A stretch of DNA of 64,000 nt from Caulobacter rhizosphaerae (GTDB lineage: Bacteria; Pseudomonadota; Alphaproteobacteria; Caulobacterales; Caulobacteraceae), in the NCBI RefSeq assembly GCF_010977555.1, contig NZ_CP048815.1:5324501-5388500 (forward strand). The letters run 5' to 3'. The stretch's first letter is position 1. Each line of letters opens with the position of its first letter. Both the position numbers and the translations under genes were made by a program. Positions 60,024 to 64,000 of this stretch are shown one piece after another. Below the pieces are notes generated by a model. The model ran no database searches. It saw only the letters and a list, made by a program, of their open reading frames with translations, and was not told the DNA's origin.

Positions 60024-61082
60024 TCACGGCGCCGAAAAGTCATCCCTCGGGGCCAAGCCGATCTGGCCGGCCTTGGCGTCGTAGAGGACAGCGAAATCAT
60101 AGAACGGCAAGACGCCGGCGTTCAGGCCTTCCCAGGGCAAGCTGGCCGGCGGCGTCGAGAAATTCAGGCGGGCCGGCCCGCGTCCGAGAACGAATGACTG
60201 GCTCATCGCCGTGCTCCCCGGCGGCCCGAACCTCAGGTTCACACTTGTGTCGGTCGGCCAATCATCGAAGGCCGGCGCGGATCGGGAGATGTAGTTGAGG
60301 CCCGCCGCCCCGCTGTCCAGGAGGGTCGGCGCGCACAGGGGCGCCCCCGCGCCGTCGCGCGACAGGCAGGTGGGAACCGTATTGTCCGCCCAAAAATCAC
60401 CGCGACGACGAGTATCCCGGGTCAGGGAGAAGAGCGTGAATCGGGCCCGTTCCGCTGGTGTCGGGTTGAGAATGAGCTTGCCGGGCGCAGCGTCCCCCGG
60501 CTTGGGCAGCAGCACGATCCACGCCTGCTCCCCCAGATGGGCCAAGGGGTTTTCCGCTTCGCCGGCGCGTAGCCCCGCCCCCAGGATCGCCGAAAAGCCG
60601 TCGGACGGCGTCGAGCCGCCGATACGATACTGCTGCGTCGGGATCGCGGCGGCGGGACAGGAGGGTCGATCCTGGCTGCAGGCGACCGCGGAGGTGGCGC
60701 TCACGTCCACCTTGACCTGCAGCCCGCCGATCCCCACCCGAACGGGCGTGATCGCGCCGGTCAGGACCACGCCGTTGCGATAGACGTAGCGATCCGGCCG
60801 GACGCCCTTGGCCGTCAGGGGCCCGGCCGACGGCAGCACGCGCAGGCCTGTCGAACCCGTGTCGAGCATCGCCTCTATCGGCGCGCCGCCGTCGATCGAC
60901 AGCGGCACCGAATAGCGTGGCGGTCCGGCCTCGAACCGTTTCTGGTGGATTTCGACCTCGACGCGGGCGCTCGAGGGCTTCGCGCCCATGGCCAGGGCCA
61001 GAACAAGGACCAGGGCGCTCACCCGACGCGCCCCCAAACTTCCCGTCCGCGCTGGGGTCGTCGTTGCATTGGTGCGCTCCAC
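60024..61082 (-). CDS. Exported pepsin-like (bilobal) aspartic protease candidate
   Basis: About 352 residues from GTG 61082, with a hydrophobic leader (VSALVLVLALAMGA). Counting from the longest frame (TTG 61109), the two active-site motifs are MLDTGSTGLRV (Asp83) and LLDSGAAGLNY (Asp265), 182 residues apart, as in pepsin (183). DGFSAILGAGL resembles the pepsin ILGLG segment. Two cysteine pairs (144/151, 248/259) may form disulfides. Bacterial members of this fold are rare. The start is uncertain (TTG 61109, GTG 61082 or a later GTG). Confidence 0.75.
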   Translation of the reverse strand: MERTNATTTPARTGSLGARRVSALVLVLALAMGAKPSSARVEVEIHQKRFEAGPPRYSVPLSIDGGAPIEAMLDTGSTGLRVLPSAGPLTAKGVRPDRYVYRNGVVLTGAITPVRVGIGGLQVKVDVSATSAVACSQDRPSCPAAAIPTQQYRIGGSTPSDGFSAILGAGLRAGEAENPLAHLGEQAWIVLLPKPGDAAPGKLILNPTPAERARFTLFSLTRDTRRRGDFWADNTVPTCLSRDGAGAPLCAPTLLDSGAAGLNYISRSAPAFDDWPTDTSVNLRFGPPGSTAMSQSFVLGRGPARLNFSTPPASLPWEGLNAGVLPFYDFAVLYDAKAGQIGLAPRDDFSAP

Positions 61083-61210
61083 GCCACGCAAAAACCAGGT
61101 CAAAGCCAAGACCGAGAGGAGGACCGTCGCACCGGTTCACACGCCGCCAGGCCGGCCCTTTCCCGACACAATCTGGGATAGTATGTAAGGATATCCTCAG
61201 GGAGAATGCA

Positions 61211-61501
61211 ATGCGCCGGGCCGTGGTCGTGATGACGTTTTTCCTGGTGGCGGCGCCGTTCGCGGCGACCGCTCGGCCAGCCTTGGATCAGGCCGCCAAG
61301 CCGCTCGTCAGGGCTTGTGTCGACGCCGTTGGCTATCAGGCCGAGTGCGGCCAAGATCCCGCTGAGGCCCACGAATGCCGGGCCGCCGACGTCTTCGGCG
61401 CCTGTCCCCAGGCCCCGAAGTGCTATACGCTCAAAGGGGCTCGAGTACGCTGTGTCGCGCCCGTGACGCCGATTGGCGAGCCGCCGCGACCCAAGCCTTG
61501 A
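61211..61501 (+). CDS. Secreted six-cysteine small protein
   Basis: A 96-residue protein with a signal peptide (about 1-21, cut near TARP) and six cysteines (36, 46, 56, 65, 71, 81) in the mature part, implying three disulfides. GGGAGA lies 7 bases before ATG 61211. No recognised family; could be an inhibitor-like or toxin-like fold. Confidence 0.65.
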   Translation: MRRAVVVMTFFLVAAPFAATARPALDQAAKPLVRACVDAVGYQAECGQDPAEAHECRAADVFGACPQAPKCYTLKGARVRCVAPVTPIGEPPRPKP

Positions 61502-61575
61502 CTCCCGGGGTCCGAGCCGCCGGAGCGTGGCGACTTCAGGTTGTCGTATCCATTTGACAGGAAACGGCGCGCGCG

Positions 61576-62403
61576 ATGGACTTCGGCGCGACACCGGCCG
61601 CCGACCTCGGACATTCCACGCAAGACATGCCAGAGCTTCACGAACTCTACGGCCCAGATTTCGATTTTGCGCCGACCTCGGCCCCGCCACGGTCATGCTA
61701 CATGATCGCCAGCACCCCACGCAGCGGCAGCACGCACTTGGCGTCCTGCCTGTGGCGGGCCGGCGACCTTGGCGCTCCGCTGGAGTACCTCAATCCGATC
61801 CACATCCGGCAAATGTCGCCGAGATTGGGGGCCAGGGGCTATCTGAGCTACTGGCGCGGGGTCCAGGCGCGGAGGACCTCGCCAAACGGCGTGTTCGGCC
61901 ACAAGCTGTTCATGCCCTACTACGTCACCGCCGGCCGTCGCTGCCCGGCGCTCCTGCCGATGCTGCGCAGTGATCTGGCCATTCACCTCTATCGTCGCGA
62001 CAAGATTGCTCAGGCCGTTTCACTGGCCCGCGCCCAGCAGACGAAGGCCTGGGCGTCGTGGAGCGACGAACAGACCGCGCCTGTTTATGACGCCAGACAC
62101 ATCTCAACCTGCCTGAACAAACTCCTCGAGCAGGAACGATGGTGGGTGGCGGCGTTCGAATTGACCGGCGCCGTGGTTCTGTCGATCGCCTACGAAGACT
62201 ATGTGGGGCGCGAGACCGAAATCCTGGCGACCATTCGCGCGCGACTGGGCCTTCCGGCGGCAAGCGACTGCCCGCCGGTGGCGGTGGAGGATCTTGCCCG
62301 TCAACGCGATGGGATCAGCGCCGAGTGGGTCGCCCGTTTCAAGGTCGAGGCGCCCGACCAGGCGGCGATCGCGCAGGAACTCGGCCCGCCCCTTACCGCC
62401 TGA
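61576..62403 (+). CDS. Stf0-family sulfotransferase
   Basis: A 275-residue cytoplasmic enzyme transferring sulfate from PAPS. The phosphosulfate loop is STPRSGSTHL (46-55), followed by GAPLEYLNP (66-74), the Stf0 dimer/substrate motif, and YRRDKIAQAVSL for the 3'-phosphate. The acceptor may be a glycolipid or polysaccharide. It is convergent with the oxygenase gene, whose stop is 11 bases away. Confidence 0.9.
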   Translation: MDFGATPAADLGHSTQDMPELHELYGPDFDFAPTSAPPRSCYMIASTPRSGSTHLASCLWRAGDLGAPLEYLNPIHIRQMSPRLGARGYLSYWRGVQARRTSPNGVFGHKLFMPYYVTAGRRCPALLPMLRSDLAIHLYRRDKIAQAVSLARAQQTKAWASWSDEQTAPVYDARHISTCLNKLLEQERWWVAAFELTGAVVLSIAYEDYVGRETEILATIRARLGLPAASDCPPVAVEDLARQRDGISAEWVARFKVEAPDQAAIAQELGPPLTA

Positions 62404-62413
62404 CGGCCCTGAG

Positions 62414-63619
62414 CTAAAGCAGACTGGGCGCGTCGTGACTGTTGCGGGCGCGCGACTTGAAGACCAGCACCGACCGCAAGGCCGGGCAGTCGCGGCTGGG
62501 TGCGCGCGCCGCGTGCGGGATGTCGCCCGGGAAGATCGCCAGGCGACCGGGCGTGGGGAAGACTGAGCGGATGACGTCCTTGCCGGCCTGATCGAAGAAG
62601 ACGGTCTCGCCCGCCCAATTGGCCTCCCATTCGGGATGAGCGTAGTAGATGGTGGTGAAGTAGTTCGGCTGGGCGCTGTCGGTGTGCATGTGACCATCAC
62701 CGCCGTAGGTGTGGCCGTTGGCGTAGACCCGCACGGGAACATGATCGCCCAGGACCTGTTGACGGATCAGGTTCCACAGCGCCACCACCGGGGCGATCAG
62801 CGGTCGGTCCAGCAGGTCGGCCTCGCAGTTGTCCAGACAGTTCTCGTCTCCGCCGCCGAAGTGGGAATGCCAGAAGCCGTGCGTCACCTGGGTGGTGTTG
62901 GCCCGCCAGCCGTAGCGCCAGATGTTTCGATCCATGAGGCCCGACAATTGCAGCCTCAGCTCGGTGGGGACCAGGTCGTCGAGGGTCTGCACCTCACCGG
63001 CCCTCGGCGGCGCCGCGCGGGGCGTGGATGCGGCCGGCTTGGCGTCGAAGCCATAGATGTCGTCGAGCGCTTTCCGGGCGGGCGGGTTCAGCCAGACCAT
63101 CAGCGGTCGCAAATTGGGGCCGCTGTCGGCGCGCTGGCGCGCGGGCATGCGCGGGAACTGCTCCAGCCAGTTGGCCACGAAGATATGCGCCAGATCCTTC
63201 AGGTCGCTTCGGGCGACAGGCTCCTGGCGGCCGTCCAGCAGGGTCAGTTCGCCGGGACCACGCGGCGACAGCGCCAGAACGAAGCTGCGCTTGGTCATGG
63301 CTCCGAACAGATAGGCCAGGCGCTCCGCGCGCTGGCCGATCACGGCCGCCACCTCGGCGCGGCGGTCGACTGACAGGATCGCGCGCTTGAAGCTCTCGGT
63401 GCCATAGACCGAGTGGAACAGGCCTGCGTCGCAGACCGCCTCGTCCTCGCCCCAAGCCTGGAGCATGCTGGCCGTAGCCGTCAGGTGGTCGAGCAGGGCG
63501 CGCCCGGAATGGCCTACGCCGTCGGCGCCAAAGCGGGCCAGGAACTTGTACTTGTCCTCGACGGACGGATCGCTTTGCGAAGGGCGCGACAACAGCGCGG
63601 CGGCCGAAGAGTCATCCAT
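62414..63619 (-). CDS. Fusion of a DUF6817-like helical domain and a 2OG-Fe(II) oxygenase
   Basis: A 401-residue protein. The N-terminal third has VEDKYKFLARFGADGVGHSG, HLTATASML and DAGLFHSVYGTE (His37, His45, His69), an HD-like histidine pattern as in DUF6817. The C-terminal part is a prolyl-hydroxylase-like oxygenase: MHTDSAQPNYFTT (His312, Asp314), GETVFFD, GDIPHAARAPSRD (His369) and Arg382 for 2-oxoglutarate. It likely hydroxylates a peptide or small molecule. It stands beside the sulfotransferase and a nucleotidyltransferase-like gene. Confidence 0.85.
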   Translation of the reverse strand: MDDSSAAALLSRPSQSDPSVEDKYKFLARFGADGVGHSGRALLDHLTATASMLQAWGEDEAVCDAGLFHSVYGTESFKRAILSVDRRAEVAAVIGQRAERLAYLFGAMTKRSFVLALSPRGPGELTLLDGRQEPVARSDLKDLAHIFVANWLEQFPRMPARQRADSGPNLRPLMVWLNPPARKALDDIYGFDAKPAASTPRAAPPRAGEVQTLDDLVPTELRLQLSGLMDRNIWRYGWRANTTQVTHGFWHSHFGGGDENCLDNCEADLLDRPLIAPVVALWNLIRQQVLGDHVPVRVYANGHTYGGDGHMHTDSAQPNYFTTIYYAHPEWEANWAGETVFFDQAGKDVIRSVFPTPGRLAIFPGDIPHAARAPSRDCPALRSVLVFKSRARNSHDAPSLL

Positions 63620-63705
63620 TTAAGCGTCTCTGACTGAACGGGTTGAACGGGATCGCGGGACCTTGCGATGCTGATCTGCCAGCGGGCGCGCCGGGGTGGA
63701 TGGCG

Positions 63706-64000
63706 TCATGACAGGCAATCAACCAGAACCAGGCCGCGGATGATGGTCCGCTCGCCCTCGTTCTTGCTGTAGAGCATGCTGAAGAACGACACGGTCTTGA
63801 TCAGCAGCAGCGGGTCGCCGTCCAGCGGCAGAAGGCGCAGGTCCAGGCCCCGGGCCTTGGCGGCGGCCTGCAGTGTGGCCAGCGCCGCCGCCACGGGCCG
63901 GCCTTCCACCCAGCGATAGAATAGCGCACAGTCCAGGTCGCCCGGCTCCGGCTTGGGACCTATCGCGCTTCCGCCGAGCAGGGCCGCCACGCCCTCCGCG
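63706..64000 (-). CDS. Nucleotidyltransferase-like protein (N-terminus outside window)
   Basis: The frame is open to the right edge; the visible 98 residues read EGVAALLGGSAIGPKPEPGD then LDCALFYRWVEGR, resembling the GG(S/T)...D-x-D active site of minimal nucleotidyltransferases. The rest ends LVLVDCLS. Identity is tentative because the start is missing. Confidence 0.5.
   Translation of the reverse strand, partial: AEGVAALLGGSAIGPKPEPGDLDCALFYRWVEGRPVAAALATLQAAAKARGLDLRLLPLDGDPLLLIKTVSFFSMLYSKNEGERTIIRGLVLVDCLS

Overview
The window looks like chromosome from Caulobacter or a close relative (Alphaproteobacteria, Caulobacteraceae). Base composition is very GC-rich, with codon third positions almost all G or C. 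It carries a RegB/Sco/RegA redox cassette, the rdgB-hemW and rph/hrcA-grpE neighbourhoods, large TonB-dependent receptors with GC hairpins behind them, and LacI-type operators of the form TGACAGCGCTGTCA. The organism is inferred from gene content and style; no database search was possible. No rRNA, tRNA, CRISPR array, transposase or prophage was seen.

Region 1 (1-33,300) is mostly housekeeping. It holds recQ (cut by the left edge), a class A penicillin-binding protein, a YgjP-like metallopeptidase and an intracellular PHB depolymerase. Next come the divergent sco / regB-regA set, a frameshifted comM, gshB and two small unknown genes. The block rsmI-yraN-SirB1-like is joined by 4-base overlaps, and hemW-rdgB also overlap. 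After a GST come a DUF2975/XRE pair, rph divergent from hrcA-grpE, a low-molecular-weight phosphatase, msrA, and dnaN. A small accessory block (including two proteins of 42 and 51 residues) separates dnaN from recF-gyrB. An alpha/beta hydrolase, a MarR-GNAT fusion with a perfect palindromic operator, and a YbaK deacylase close the region. Several families of palindromic intergenic repeats sit between these genes.

Region 2 (33,440-49,180) is a glycan-utilisation locus. It encodes a secreted GH3 beta-glucosidase, a flavin-dependent tryptophan-halogenase-like protein, a TonB-dependent receptor, an SGNH esterase, a GH2 enzyme with an N-terminal LamG-like domain, a type B carboxylesterase, a ROK sugar kinase and a divergent ROK repressor. 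Copies of a GACAGCGCTGTC operator lie upstream of the receptor, upstream of GH3 and inside the GH2 gene. The likely flow is: the receptor imports an acylated beta-linked oligosaccharide, the esterases deacylate it, GH2 and GH3 cleave it, and the ROK kinase phosphorylates the sugar.

Region 3 (49,190-59,680) holds exported enzymes (amine oxidase, alpha/beta hydrolase, dienelactone-hydrolase-like, PhoD) followed by a FecI/FecR/TonB-receptor signalling unit. A 14-bp inverted repeat pairs the receptor start codon with sequence just after the fecR stop, suggesting that receptor translation is gated by fecR translation.

Region 4 (60,020-64,000) is accessory. It holds a bilobal pepsin-like aspartic protease candidate, a six-cysteine secreted protein, a Stf0-type sulfotransferase, a metal-binding-helical/2OG-Fe(II) oxygenase fusion, and the end of a nucleotidyltransferase-like gene cut by the right edge.
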